From contig NZ_RJAC01000006.1 of NCBI RefSeq assembly GCF_003999975.1, positions 345,884 through 409,883 of the forward strand: a stretch of 64,000 nt of DNA, written 5' to 3'. This DNA is from Actinoplanes solisilvae (GTDB taxonomy: Bacteria; Actinomycetota; Actinomycetes; Mycobacteriales; Micromonosporaceae). Each line of letters starts with the position of its first letter. Position 1 is the stretch's first letter. Below are positions 26,041 through 35,566 of the stretch, piece by piece. A program made the position numbers and the translations under genes. The notes beneath the pieces are model-generated. The model saw only the letters and a program-made list of their open reading frames with translations, made no database searches and was not told the origin of the DNA.

Positions 26041-26130
26041 ATTTTCGGCGAGATCGGCGACACCGGCCTGCGCGCGGTGGCGGTCTGTGCCGTCCTGGCC
26101 GGGGCGTCGTCGTTCACCGCGATCTCGAAG
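26041..26130 (+). pseudogene. Possible ISAs1-type transposase fragment
   Basis: Thirty codons read GLRAVAVCAVLAGASSFTAI, resembling the N-terminal block of ISAs1-family transposases. There is no start and nothing recognisable on either side. It is a short relic at best. Confidence 0.35.
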
Positions 26131-26479
26131 TCGAACCAGCTAAGCGTGCCAGCTACCGAACCGGCCGGGGGTTTACCGGAGGGTTAATGGACTGGCGACT
26201 TGCGAACCGGTAGCGCTGCCGGTGTTGCTGGTGCGGTAGGTGTTCTGTCGCTTGGCCCTTTGACGTTCGGGCGGCGAGGACGCGGGGTGCGTCACGTGTG
26301 GCGGTGAGCTCCGATGTGGGCAGCTGTCACCACGGCCGGACGGCGAAGGGTAGGGCTCCATTCAGTCCGCCAGGGCCGGTTGTTCTTGACCTTTGTGGCC
26401 CTTGTTCATCAAGGGTTTGGTTCGTCCTCCGAGACTCACTTTTTGACCTAGTCACGGCTGGCATGAATGAGGTTCGATC
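26131..26479. other. Intergenic region before the PHP gene
   Basis: No gene or RNA is evident. The sequence is less GC-rich near 26350-26470 (TTCATCAAGG, TTTTTGACC), where the promoter of the PHP gene should lie. No operator could be defined. Confidence 0.35.
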
Positions 26480-27979
26480 TTGAAGGATGAAGATCCCGAG
26501 CGCTCGCAGTTCTCGCGGCGTCAACTGGTCAAGTACGCCGGCGTAGGTGCGACCCTGGCCGCTGCGAGCCCGCTAGTCGGTGGTGGCGCCGCCTGGGCGC
26601 ACGACGACCGGCAGGACGACAACGACGACAAGCACGACAACTCACGTAGCCGGGTGTGGCGGGCCGGGGACCACCACATCCACTCGGAGTACAGCGGGGA
26701 GTTCGACACGTCGACGAATCCGCCCACGTTCTCCAAGGGCGCGGACGCGGTGTACCCGATCGTCACGAACGCGATCATGGCGAAGAACTTCGGTCTGACC
26801 TGGGCGATGTGCACCGACCACGGCGGGCCGACGCACTCGAAGGTGAACCTGGAGCAGGCGTATCCCGACCTGCTGCTCTCCCGCAAACTCGTCCCCGACG
26901 TGCTGCAGTTCTGGGGGATGGAGTTCGACGCCCCGGCGCTGGACCACCACACGCTGATGATCCCGCGTCATGATGACGAGGCGAAGATGCTCTTCGATCT
27001 GGAGAGCAAGTTTGCCAAGCGTGACCCGTTCCCCTCCGTCCCGGGCGGGGATACCGAGGCCAAGATGGTCGAGTTTCTGAAGTACGCCAAGGGCCTGCGG
27101 CAGAAGCCTCTCGTCATCGCGCACCACGCTTCCCGGTCGGCGACCGGTTACGGCGTCTGGGGGCAAGACACGCCGCACGAGTTCCGTAACGGCAACAACG
27201 CCGCGCCGGACATCTACGTCGGCTTCGAGGGCGCTCCCGGGCACCAGGCGGGCCCGCTGAACGGTGGATCCCGGGGCGGGTACGGCAGCTACCCGACCCA
27301 CGGTGGCTACGACCAGATGACCGCGCGGGTCGGCGGGCTGTGGGACTCGCTGCTCGGTGAGGGACGACGGTGGTGGATCACCGCCACCTCGGACTCGCAC
27401 GTGCACTGGACCCGCGGCGGTTCCGACTTCTGGCCGGGTGAGTACAGCAAGACGTACGTGCACGCACGGCAGGACTACGGCGACATCATGGACGGGCTGC
27501 GCAACGGCCGGATCTGGGTCACCACCGGTGACCTGATCACCAGCCTGGACCTCACTGCGAAGAGCCAGGGCAAGGACGCTGCGACGGGCGAGACCATCAC
27601 CCTGAACCGCCGCAACCGCACTGACGTCGAGATCGAGATCAAGTTCCGGCCGCTGAACGGCGAGAACCACAACGGGGACCGTCCGCAGGTCCGGCGGGTC
27701 GACCTGATCGTCGGCCAGATCACCGGTCCGTCGGCCAACCTCGACGCCGACACCAACCCGACCACCAAGGTCGTGGCGCGGTTCGGCCCCCGCGATTGGC
27801 GCAAGCAGGGCAACGACTACGTCATCCAGCACACCCTGCGCAACGTCGAGACCGACATGTACGCCCGGGTACGTGGCACCAGCACCGACGAGGCCGAGCC
27901 GCTCGCCGACGGGCTGGAGAGCCCGTGGGAGGACTTGTGGTTCTACTCGAACCCGGTCTTCGTCCACGTCCGCTACTAG
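26480..27979 (+). CDS. Tat-exported PHP-domain metal-dependent hydrolase
   Basis: 499 residues. FSRRQLVK (Arg13-Arg14) followed by a hydrophobic stretch to AWAHDD is a twin-arginine signal, implying export of a folded metalloprotein. The PHP domain has metal ligands in GDHHIHSEYSGEF, CTDHGG, AHHASR and the late TSDSHVH. A C-terminal beta domain follows (about 350-499). PHP proteins hydrolyse phosphoesters; the substrate of such exported forms is unknown. The TTG start has GAGG about 8 bases upstream. An Asp/His-rich linker (DDRQDDNDDKHDN) separates signal and domain. Two hairpins follow the gene. Confidence 0.82.
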   Translation: MKDEDPERSQFSRRQLVKYAGVGATLAAASPLVGGGAAWAHDDRQDDNDDKHDNSRSRVWRAGDHHIHSEYSGEFDTSTNPPTFSKGADAVYPIVTNAIMAKNFGLTWAMCTDHGGPTHSKVNLEQAYPDLLLSRKLVPDVLQFWGMEFDAPALDHHTLMIPRHDDEAKMLFDLESKFAKRDPFPSVPGGDTEAKMVEFLKYAKGLRQKPLVIAHHASRSATGYGVWGQDTPHEFRNGNNAAPDIYVGFEGAPGHQAGPLNGGSRGGYGSYPTHGGYDQMTARVGGLWDSLLGEGRRWWITATSDSHVHWTRGGSDFWPGEYSKTYVHARQDYGDIMDGLRNGRIWVTTGDLITSLDLTAKSQGKDAATGETITLNRRNRTDVEIEIKFRPLNGENHNGDRPQVRRVDLIVGQITGPSANLDADTNPTTKVVARFGPRDWRKQGNDYVIQHTLRNVETDMYARVRGTSTDEAEPLADGLESPWEDLWFYSNPVFVHVRY

Positions 27980-28065
27980 GAGCAGAACAGCAGGCCCGTC
28001 ACCGGTCTTAACCCCGCCGTCGCTGATTTTGGCTGAGCGACATTGTGTTGGTGATGGGAGGCCGA

Positions 28066-28109
28066 GTCTCGTCCCTTCCGCCGGGCACGCCTGGCGGGAG
28101 GGACGAGAC
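28066..28109. terminator. Strong hairpin after the PHP gene
   Basis: An about 17-bp stem, GTCTCGTCCC.. with ..GGGACGAGAC (28066-28082 and 28093-28109), has two small mismatches and a GC-rich loop. It lies between convergent genes and probably ends transcription in both directions. Confidence 0.75.
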
Positions 28110-28228
28110 GGGGCATCATGGCCGCTCATCGTGGCGGTATGGGTAGTCCTGAGGCCGGATCGGCCATCCGAAGAGAACATCGGGGCGGACACCGCCCCGG
28201 AATGTGCCGACGGCGATGAGGGCCGGGC

Positions 28229-28254
28229 GCCGGGCCCGGTCAATCGGGCCCGGC
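28229..28254. terminator. Second hairpin in the convergent gap
   Basis: Perfect 10-bp stem GCCGGGCCCG-gtcaat-CGGGCCCGGC. It is placed to terminate the LAL operon arriving from the right. Confidence 0.65.
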
Positions 28255-28340
28255 CTGGGTGAGGGTCACGGCCAAGCGAACACCACCCACCTGCCAGTAT
28301 CCAGCACGCACAATTCTGGATCAACAGCCCCTGGTGGAAC

Positions 28341-31040
28341 TCACTCAGTCAGGGCGTCTCGCAGCGCGGCCCGCCCGGCCACGCCCAGCTTGGGATAGAT
28401 CCGGTAGAGGTGAGTGCCGACCGTCCGGTGCGAGAGAAACAACTGGTCGGCGATCTCCTTGTTGGACAGGCCCTGCGCCGCGAGCCGCGCGATCTGCAGC
28501 TCCTGAGCGGTCAGATCCTTGTGGCGCGGGCCGGCGTCGGGGGAGACCTCGAGACCGGTGCTGCGCAACTCGGCCTCGGCCCGCTCGGTCCACGGACGGG
28601 CGCCGGCCCGCCGGAAGGCCGCCGCGGCGACGGTCAGATGCGTACGCGCCTCGGCGATGCGGCGACGGCGGCGCAACCATTCGCCGTACACCAGCTCGGT
28701 GCGGGCGACCTGCAACGGATAGTCGTGTGCGCCGACGACGGCGAGGGACGCCTCGAACAGCTCCTCCGGCTCGACGGAGATCAGGGCGCGAGCGCGCGGC
28801 AGGAGCATCCGGATCAGCGGGCTGTCGAACGAGCGGGCGTGTTCCTCGGCGGCGTCGAGCCGCTCGGCCAGCGCGCCGGTGTCGCTGTCGCGGCCGGACG
28901 CCTCGGCCAGGTCGGCGATCGCGACCAGGCCGAGACCGGGAAGATCGCACACGCCGGCCAGGTGGGCCCGGGCCTCCCAGAGGCGGCCGCCCACGAGGTG
29001 GGCCAGGCCGGTGCTCCACTGCTGCCACAGGCCGATGTCGACGCGGCCGTTGGGGTCGACGGCCCGGCTGCTCTCCAGGGCGGCGGTCATCGCGGCGGTG
29101 TCGCCGCGCCAGGCGTGGACGTGGGCGACGATCGCGCCGGCCATGCTCTGCGTGAGTGGCTGGTGGAGGTCGGCGGCCAGGCGACGTCCCTCGTCGGCGG
29201 TGGCGAGGGCGTCGTCGAGGTGGCCCTGGGTGGCGTAGGCCTGGCCCAGGCTGGTGAGGGAGGCGGCCAGCGTGCCGGCCGCCCCGGTGCGGCGGGCCAG
29301 GTCGGCCGAGATGCTTTGGAGGCGGACGGCGAGTGCCCAGTCGTGCGGCATATGACAGGCGAGGGCCATGCAGTGGGCCGACATGGCGGTGACCGGGTCC
29401 GGCGCGGCGCGCAGGAGCTCGGCGGCTGACTGCCCGTGGCGGGACGGGTTGAGCAGCGCGCCGATCACCGCGTCCCAGACGGTGCCGGCCGCGTACGGCA
29501 ACGCCCGCAGATCCTGCTCGACGAGTCCCCGTACGGCCGGGGCGGCCGACGTGGCGGCGCACCGGATGGCGGTGGCGATCAGGAGGGTCAGCGCGGTCAG
29601 CCGCTCCTCCGGTGAGGTGGCCGTGGCGCCGGCCCGGCGGGCGATCGAACCGAGATCGAGCGGGTCGCGGTTGATCCCGCCGGTGGTCAAGCCGAGGTTG
29701 CTTTCGACGAGCCCGGCCCGCACCAGCACAGCCGGGTTGTCGGAGGTGACGGTCGCGTCCGCCGCCAGCTGCAGCGCGGCGGCGTCCAGTCCGGCCTGCC
29801 GCGCGGCGTCGGCCGCCCGGGCCAGGCGGTGGGCCCGGGTCGTGCCGGCCGGGGTCAGCTCAGCCGCCCGCTTCCAGGTGCGCATGGCGGAGCCGCCGTT
29901 TCCCTGGGCCATCAGGGTCACCGCGGCCCGATCGAGGTCGGCCGCTATCTCCTCGTGGGTGCCGGACGCGGCCGACGCCCGGTGCCAGGCGGCCCGAGGC
30001 TGGTCGGCCTCGCCGCTGAGGGCCTCGGCCAAGGCGAGGTGGGCCCGGGCCCGCCGGGGCCGGCCGGCCGCGTTGTACACAGCCGACAGCACGAGCGGGT
30101 GGCGGAACCGCAGTTCGTGGCCGGTGGTGCGGACGAGTCCGGCCTGTTCGGCCGGGGCGAGGTCGGCGAGGCCCAGGTCCAGCCGGTTGGCCGCCGCCTC
30201 GATTTCGCGGATCCACGGCTCGCTGCTGGCCGCGGCGATCAGCAGCAGATCCTGCGTCGGCCGGGGGAGACGTTCGACGCTGGCAGCGAAGGCCTGTTCG
30301 AGGCGGCTGGTCAGCGGCAGCCGGGCCGGCAACGCGATCGCCTCGGCCAGGCCCCCGTCGGTCACCCCGCGGGTCAACTCGACCAGGGCGAGGGGGTTGC
30401 CCTCGGCCTCGGCCAGGATGCGGTCGCGGGCCGGGCGGCCGAGCGCCGGGTCCAGGCCGGTGAGCAGCCGGGCCGCGTCGGTGTCGGAAAGCCGGCCGAG
30501 CGCGAGGCCGGGCAGGTTCAACGCAGCGAGCGGGTCGACGGCGCCGTCGCGGACGGTGGCGACGATCAGGATCGGGGCTTCGTCCAGGTGCTGGGCGACG
30601 AAGCCGATGATGCCGACGGTCCACTCGTCCATCCAGTGCACGTCCTCGAGCACGAGCAACAGCGGGCGTTCGGCCGCCAGCTCCTCCAGCAGACCGAGCA
30701 CCGCCACCGACAGCAGGTGCCGGTCGGGGGCGACGTCGGGGCCGAGCCCGAACGCGCTGCGCAGGGCGTCGGCCTGCTGCAGAGGCAGCCGGTCGATCCG
30801 GCCGACGGCACCGTGCAGAAGCTGGTGCAGGCCGGCCATGCCGATCGACGCCTCACTCTGCACACCGGCGGTGACCAGCGTGGCGAAGCCGGCCGCGGCG
30901 GCCGCCTTCTCCAGGTGGCCGACGAGTGTCGACTTGCCGATGCCGGCCTCGCCTCGCACCACCACGGTGGCGGCGGTTCCCCCGGCCGCCTGGTCGAGGA
31001 GGCCGAGGAGCACGGACAGTTGTCGTTCGCGGCCGATCAC
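28341..31040 (-). CDS. LAL-family LuxR regulator (AAA ATPase + LuxR HTH), paralogue 2
   Basis: 899 residues. The N-terminal Walker A GEAGIGKSTL and LLLVLEDVHWMDE (Walker B region) define a STAND-type ATPase. A long helical TPR-like middle follows. The C-terminal LuxR helix-turn-helix reads LTAQELQIARLAAQGLSNKE, then SHRTVGTHLYRIYPKLGV. Start GTG at 31040 overlaps the stop of the upstream paralogue (TCGTGATC, 4 bases shared), showing translational coupling; longer in-frame extensions run into that gene. Ligand and target genes are unknown. The divergent hydrolase operon at 33794 is the nearest candidate target. Confidence 0.88.
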   Translation of the reverse strand: MIGRERQLSVLLGLLDQAAGGTAATVVVRGEAGIGKSTLVGHLEKAAAAAGFATLVTAGVQSEASIGMAGLHQLLHGAVGRIDRLPLQQADALRSAFGLGPDVAPDRHLLSVAVLGLLEELAAERPLLLVLEDVHWMDEWTVGIIGFVAQHLDEAPILIVATVRDGAVDPLAALNLPGLALGRLSDTDAARLLTGLDPALGRPARDRILAEAEGNPLALVELTRGVTDGGLAEAIALPARLPLTSRLEQAFAASVERLPRPTQDLLLIAAASSEPWIREIEAAANRLDLGLADLAPAEQAGLVRTTGHELRFRHPLVLSAVYNAAGRPRRARAHLALAEALSGEADQPRAAWHRASAASGTHEEIAADLDRAAVTLMAQGNGGSAMRTWKRAAELTPAGTTRAHRLARAADAARQAGLDAAALQLAADATVTSDNPAVLVRAGLVESNLGLTTGGINRDPLDLGSIARRAGATATSPEERLTALTLLIATAIRCAATSAAPAVRGLVEQDLRALPYAAGTVWDAVIGALLNPSRHGQSAAELLRAAPDPVTAMSAHCMALACHMPHDWALAVRLQSISADLARRTGAAGTLAASLTSLGQAYATQGHLDDALATADEGRRLAADLHQPLTQSMAGAIVAHVHAWRGDTAAMTAALESSRAVDPNGRVDIGLWQQWSTGLAHLVGGRLWEARAHLAGVCDLPGLGLVAIADLAEASGRDSDTGALAERLDAAEEHARSFDSPLIRMLLPRARALISVEPEELFEASLAVVGAHDYPLQVARTELVYGEWLRRRRRIAEARTHLTVAAAAFRRAGARPWTERAEAELRSTGLEVSPDAGPRHKDLTAQELQIARLAAQGLSNKEIADQLFLSHRTVGTHLYRIYPKLGVAGRAALRDALTE

Positions 31041-33721
31041 GACAGGTCCTTGAGCGCGTCCCGGAGGGCGGCGCGGTTGGTGATCCCCAGTTTGGGAAAG
31101 GCGCGGTAGAGGTGTGATCCGACCGTGTGGTGGGAGAGGAAGAGCTGGTCGGCGATCTCCTTGTTCGACAGCCCGGTGGCGGCGAGACGGGCGATCTGCA
31201 GCTCCTGCGCGGTGAGAGGCGGCGCCGCGGACCGGGCCGACTGGGAGACGGTGACGCCGGCACCCCGCAGCCCGGCCTCGGCGCGGGCCGCCCACGGCTG
31301 GGTCCCGGCGTGGTGGAACGCGACTGCGGCCAGGGCCAGCTCGTCGCGAGCCGCGTCGACCCGCCGGCGGCGGCGCAGCCATTCGCCGAACAACAGCCGG
31401 GTACGCGCGCTCTGCAGGGGAAAGTCAGGGGCGAGGGCGGCCCGGAAATGCTGCTCGGCCTCGTCGGTGTCGCCGGCGAGCAGGGCGCGGCTGCGGTGCA
31501 CGAGCAGGCGCGGCAACAGCGCCGGGAACCCCCGGATCATCCGATCGACGGCGGCGACGAGCGGAACGGCACGATCGGCGGCGCCGCAGCGAACGGCCGC
31601 CTCGGTGAGGTCGGCGACGACCACCGGTGCAAAGTCCGGATGGACGGCCGCCTGGAGCAGCTCGGCGAGCGCGTCGTCGTTCCGTCCGCTGGTGAGTGCC
31701 TCCAGGCCGAGCGTCCAGTGCCTCAGCCCGGCCAGGTCACCGCGGGCAATTCCGGTGAGCTGGTCGGCTGCCGTGAGCGCCTCGGTGAAGCCGTCGCCAC
31801 GCCAGGCGGCCACGTGAGCGGTGAGCATGGCACCGTGTGCGGCGATGACCGGCAGGCCGAGATCAACACCGTGCCGCCACGCCTCATCGGCCGCGGTCAG
31901 GGCCTCCGGCAGGTGCCCCCGCACCAGGAGGTTGCGCCCCTGCCGGGCCTGCACACTGACCAGATCGGAGAGTGCTCCGGACCGCCGGTAGCCGACGGTC
32001 GCGGCCGACCAGCAGTGGCCGGCCACGGTCCAGTCGTGCACCGACTCCGCCGCCGACCCGAAACCATTCGCGACAAAAGTCGGGATGTTCGATATATCGG
32101 CGGAAATCTGTTCGGCGGCCGCGGTGAGTTGTTCGGCGTGGCGCTCGGCGTCGAGGAACGCCCGGCCCATCATCATCCGCAGGTCATCGTCGGCGAGCGT
32201 CAGTCTTTCCAGCTCGACGAGGACCGCTGGACTGGCACCGGGGTCGGGGCGCAGCCGGCACTCGACGGCGGCGAACAGAAGCAGGGTGGCGGCGAGATTC
32301 CGGTCGACCGGCGCCACGCGACGGGCGGCATGCGTCACGTCTTCGATGCTCGGGCTCTCGGCGTTCGCGTGCAGCGCCAGGGTCTCTTCGATGATCACGA
32401 TATGGGCCAGGACCACCGGGTCGGTAGTGATCTTGCGGGCTGCGGCGGTGAGCCGCAGGGTGGCGGCGATCAGACCGGCCTGGCGGGCGTCGTCACCGGC
32501 CAGGGTCAGCCGGCGGGCGGCCAAGACCGGGTCGGGCGACAACTCCGCCGCTCGCTCGTGGTAGCGCATCGCGGCGCCGAGGTTGCCGCGCTTGCGGGCC
32601 AGGCCGGCCGCGGTCTCCAGGTCGCGCGCGACGTGCTCGTCCCGGCCGACGGTGGCGGCCGACCGGTGCCAGGCCGAGCGTTCAGGGTCGCTGGCGTGCA
32701 CGGCGGCGAGGGCCCGGTGGGCGGCGATCCGGCGAGGGAACGACGCGCCCCCGTACACCGCGGATTGAACGAGCGGATGGCGGAACGCCAGCCGTCCCCC
32801 GGTGGCCCGGACCATTCCGGCCGCCTCGGCCCGCCGCACCTGATCCTCGGCGTCGTCGATGCCGAGATGCCCGGCCGCGGCGGCGACGCCGGCCACGTCG
32901 GCGTCACCGCACGCGGTCAGCAGCAGCACGTCCTGGACCGGCGTGGGTAGGGCGCCGATCTGATCGGAGAACGTGTTCTCCAGCCGTACGCTCAGTGGCA
33001 GCCGGTCGGGAAGACTGGACGAGCCGAGCAGCCCCCGGTCGAGCAGGCCGCGGGAAAGCTCGACCAGAGCGAGCGGGTTACCCTCGGCCTCGCGCAGCAC
33101 CCGCTCGCGCAGCACCCGGTTCAGCGCCGGGCTGGCCTCGGCCAGCAGGCCCGCCGCGTCGGCCTCGGCGAGCCGGCCGAGCGGCAGTTCGGGCAGACCC
33201 AGCTCGGTGACCGGATCGGGCCCGTCCGAGCGGCAGGTGACAAGCATGACGATCGGGCTCTCCCGGATCCGGTGCCCGACGAAGCCGACCATCGCGACCG
33301 TCGGCTGATCCATCCACTGGATGTCCTCGACGATCACCAGCAGCGGGCGCTCCTCAGCGATCTCTTCCAGCACGCCGAGGACCGCCACCGACAGCAGCAG
33401 TTGCTCGGGTGCGGTGCTCGGGCCCACGCCGAACGCGCTGAGCAGGGCCGCGCGCTGACGTTCCGGGAGCGCCCCGGCGCGGTCGACGACCGCGTGCAGC
33501 AGTTGCTGAAGGCCGGCCAGCCCGGCGGGGCTGCTCTCCCGCTGCACCCCGGCGCAGGCCAGAACCCGGAAACCGAGCTTGACTGCGCGGGCGCGGGCGT
33601 CTTCGACGAGAGTCGATTTACCGATGCCGGCCGCCCCGCTGACCAGCAGGGCGCTTCCGCGGGCACCGGCCTCGGCCAGAAGGCCGTGCAGTGTTGCCTG
33701 TTCGCGCCCCCTCCCGATCAC
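31037..33721 (-). CDS. LAL-family LuxR regulator, paralogue 1
   Basis: 894 residues with the same architecture as its downstream neighbour: Walker A GAAGIGKSTL, LLVIVEDIQWMDQ, helical middle, and C-terminal HTH LTAQELQIARLAATGLSNKE with SHHTVGSHLYRAFPKLGI. The near-identity of motifs and equal length point to tandem duplication. The GTG start at 33721 lies 72 bases from the divergent hydrolase gene at 33794. This supports a role in controlling that operon, possibly as a hetero-oligomer with the second copy. Confidence 0.88.
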   Translation of the reverse strand: MIGRGREQATLHGLLAEAGARGSALLVSGAAGIGKSTLVEDARARAVKLGFRVLACAGVQRESSPAGLAGLQQLLHAVVDRAGALPERQRAALLSAFGVGPSTAPEQLLLSVAVLGVLEEIAEERPLLVIVEDIQWMDQPTVAMVGFVGHRIRESPIVMLVTCRSDGPDPVTELGLPELPLGRLAEADAAGLLAEASPALNRVLRERVLREAEGNPLALVELSRGLLDRGLLGSSSLPDRLPLSVRLENTFSDQIGALPTPVQDVLLLTACGDADVAGVAAAAGHLGIDDAEDQVRRAEAAGMVRATGGRLAFRHPLVQSAVYGGASFPRRIAAHRALAAVHASDPERSAWHRSAATVGRDEHVARDLETAAGLARKRGNLGAAMRYHERAAELSPDPVLAARRLTLAGDDARQAGLIAATLRLTAAARKITTDPVVLAHIVIIEETLALHANAESPSIEDVTHAARRVAPVDRNLAATLLLFAAVECRLRPDPGASPAVLVELERLTLADDDLRMMMGRAFLDAERHAEQLTAAAEQISADISNIPTFVANGFGSAAESVHDWTVAGHCWSAATVGYRRSGALSDLVSVQARQGRNLLVRGHLPEALTAADEAWRHGVDLGLPVIAAHGAMLTAHVAAWRGDGFTEALTAADQLTGIARGDLAGLRHWTLGLEALTSGRNDDALAELLQAAVHPDFAPVVVADLTEAAVRCGAADRAVPLVAAVDRMIRGFPALLPRLLVHRSRALLAGDTDEAEQHFRAALAPDFPLQSARTRLLFGEWLRRRRRVDAARDELALAAVAFHHAGTQPWAARAEAGLRGAGVTVSQSARSAAPPLTAQELQIARLAATGLSNKEIADQLFLSHHTVGSHLYRAFPKLGITNRAALRDALKDLS

Positions 33722-33793
33722 TCCGTGACGATACGCCGGAGCTGGTCAATTAAGTAGACGACCTAACAGACACGGTCGGAGAGCCGTAGGTGA

Positions 33794-34627
33794 ATGACAG
33801 ATGCCACGCCGGTGGCCTTGCCGAAGACTTCCGGCATGACTTCTCCCGTTGTCTTCATCCACGGCCTGTGGTTGCACGCGTCGTCGTGGCAGCCGTGGAT
33901 CGACCTGTTCTCCGAGCGCGGCTACCGGGCGACCGCACCGGGCTGGCCCGGGGACGCCGCGACTGTCGAGCAGACCCGCGCCAACCCGGACGCCCTGGCC
34001 GGGCACGGCATCGACGACGTCGTCGAGCACTACTCCCGGATCATCGAGGGCTTCGACACCAAGCCGATCCTGATCGGGCACTCCTTCGGCGGCATGATTG
34101 CCCAGAAGCTGCTCGGCCTCGACCTCGGTGCCGCCGCGGTGGCCGTCGACGCCGCCCAGATCAAGGGCGTGCTGCCGCTGCCGCTGTCGACCCTGCGCTC
34201 CGGTTTCCCCGTGCTGGGCAACCCGGCCAACAACGGCCGGGCCGTCTCGCTGACCCCCGAGCAGTTCCGGTACGCGTTCGGCAACGCGATCAGCGAACAG
34301 GAGTCGCGCGAGCTGTACGACCAGTGGTCGATCCCGGCCCCCGGCAGGCCGCTGTTCGAGGCGGCCGCGGCCAACTTCAACCCGCACTCGCCGGCCAAGG
34401 TCGACACCCGCAACGAGTCCCGGGGTCCGCTGCTGCTGATGGCCGGCGGCAAGGACCACACCGTTCCCGAGACCGTGGTGCGGGCGACCCTCAAGCAGTA
34501 CCGCCACTCGCACGCTGTCACCGACATTGTCGACTTCCCGAACAAGGCCCACTCGCTGACCATCGACAGCGGCTGGCGTGAGGTCGCCGAGACCGCGCTG
34601 ACCTGGCTGAAGGAGCAGGGCCTGTGA
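33794..34627 (+). CDS. Alpha/beta hydrolase, cytoplasmic
   Basis: 277 residues. VVFIHGLWLHASSW supplies the oxyanion hole, and the nucleophile elbow GHSFGG puts Ser97 at the active site. A late GGKDHTVPE (Asp region) and NKAHSLTID (His) complete the triad. This is an esterase/lipase-like fold; substrate unknown. It is the first gene of a four-gene operon divergent from the LAL pair, and its stop overlaps the start of the next gene (GTGA). Confidence 0.82.
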   Translation: MTDATPVALPKTSGMTSPVVFIHGLWLHASSWQPWIDLFSERGYRATAPGWPGDAATVEQTRANPDALAGHGIDDVVEHYSRIIEGFDTKPILIGHSFGGMIAQKLLGLDLGAAAVAVDAAQIKGVLPLPLSTLRSGFPVLGNPANNGRAVSLTPEQFRYAFGNAISEQESRELYDQWSIPAPGRPLFEAAAANFNPHSPAKVDTRNESRGPLLLMAGGKDHTVPETVVRATLKQYRHSHAVTDIVDFPNKAHSLTIDSGWREVAETALTWLKEQGL

Positions 34628-35559
34628 AAAAGCTCGCGGCACTGCTCGTGGCCGTACTGGCGCTCGCGATTCCGTCGGCGGCCGCCGGACACGACCGAGG
34701 CTTGGCCGACAGCCGTCTGCCGGCCGGTTTCACCGAGCGCAAGGTCCACGGCATCAACTACGTCAAGGGTGGCCACGGCCCGGTGCTGGTGCTGCTGCAC
34801 GGCTACCCCGAGACCTGGTACGAGTGGAACGCGATCCTGCCCGCGCTCTCCGCCCACTACACGGTGGTCGCGCCCGACCTGCCCGGCGCCGGTAAGAGCG
34901 ACGCCCCGGCCACCGGCTACGACAAGAAGACGATGGCCGCCTCGATCCACGGGCTGCTCGTCACGCTCGGGCTCGACAAGGACATCCGCCTGGTCGGGCA
35001 CGACATCGGCACGATGGTGGCCTACGCGTACGCCGCCGCCCACCCAGCCGAGGTCAAGAAGCTGGTGCTGAGCGAGGCGCCGATTCCCGACAAGGGCCTC
35101 TACTCGTTCCCGGCGCTGTCGGCCGACGGCCCCGGCCCCTGGCAATTCGGGTTCTTCACCCTCACTAACGGCCTGCCCGAGCAGTCGGTGCGCGGCCGCG
35201 AAGAGCAGTGGGTGCAGGGCTTCACCGACCACCTCGAGGTAATCAAGGACGGCGTCGGCCCCGACGACGTACGCGTCTTCGGGCACTACCTGAAGGACCC
35301 CACGCACCTCAAGGCGAGTTTCGAGTGGTTCCGGGCGTTCCCGGCCGACATCGCCGACAACGAGGTCAACCAGCAGCACAAGCTGACGATGCCGGTGCTC
35401 GCGATCGCCGCCGACCACAGCCTCAAGGACACCCTCGAGAAGCAGGTCCCGAACTACGCCACCGACGTCAAGTCGGTGATCATCGCGAACTCGGGCCACT
35501 GGATATACGAGGAACACCCGGCCGAGATGACCCAGCGCCTGCTCACCTTCCTGCGATAG
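34624..35559 (+). CDS. Secreted epoxide-hydrolase-like alpha/beta hydrolase
   Basis: 311 residues. A signal peptide (MKKLAALLVAVLALAIPSAAAG) precedes an epoxide hydrolase/haloalkane dehalogenase-like domain: LLHGYPETWYEWNAI (HGxP oxyanion motif), GHDIGT with nucleophile Asp127, and the late His in NSGHWIYEE. An Asp nucleophile rather than Ser favours epoxide hydrolase or dehalogenase chemistry over an esterase. The pairing of a secreted and a cytoplasmic hydrolase in one operon suggests stepwise attack on an imported compound. Confidence 0.82.
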   Translation: MKKLAALLVAVLALAIPSAAAGHDRGLADSRLPAGFTERKVHGINYVKGGHGPVLVLLHGYPETWYEWNAILPALSAHYTVVAPDLPGAGKSDAPATGYDKKTMAASIHGLLVTLGLDKDIRLVGHDIGTMVAYAYAAAHPAEVKKLVLSEAPIPDKGLYSFPALSADGPGPWQFGFFTLTNGLPEQSVRGREEQWVQGFTDHLEVIKDGVGPDDVRVFGHYLKDPTHLKASFEWFRAFPADIADNEVNQQHKLTMPVLAIAADHSLKDTLEKQVPNYATDVKSVIIANSGHWIYEEHPAEMTQRLLTFLR

Positions 35560-35566
35560 GTTCCCC

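Noticed and set aside
31127..32950. 607-codon plus-strand frame inside the LAL regulator
   Set aside because: Overlaps a regulator with Walker and LuxR motifs, and its product is low-complexity.
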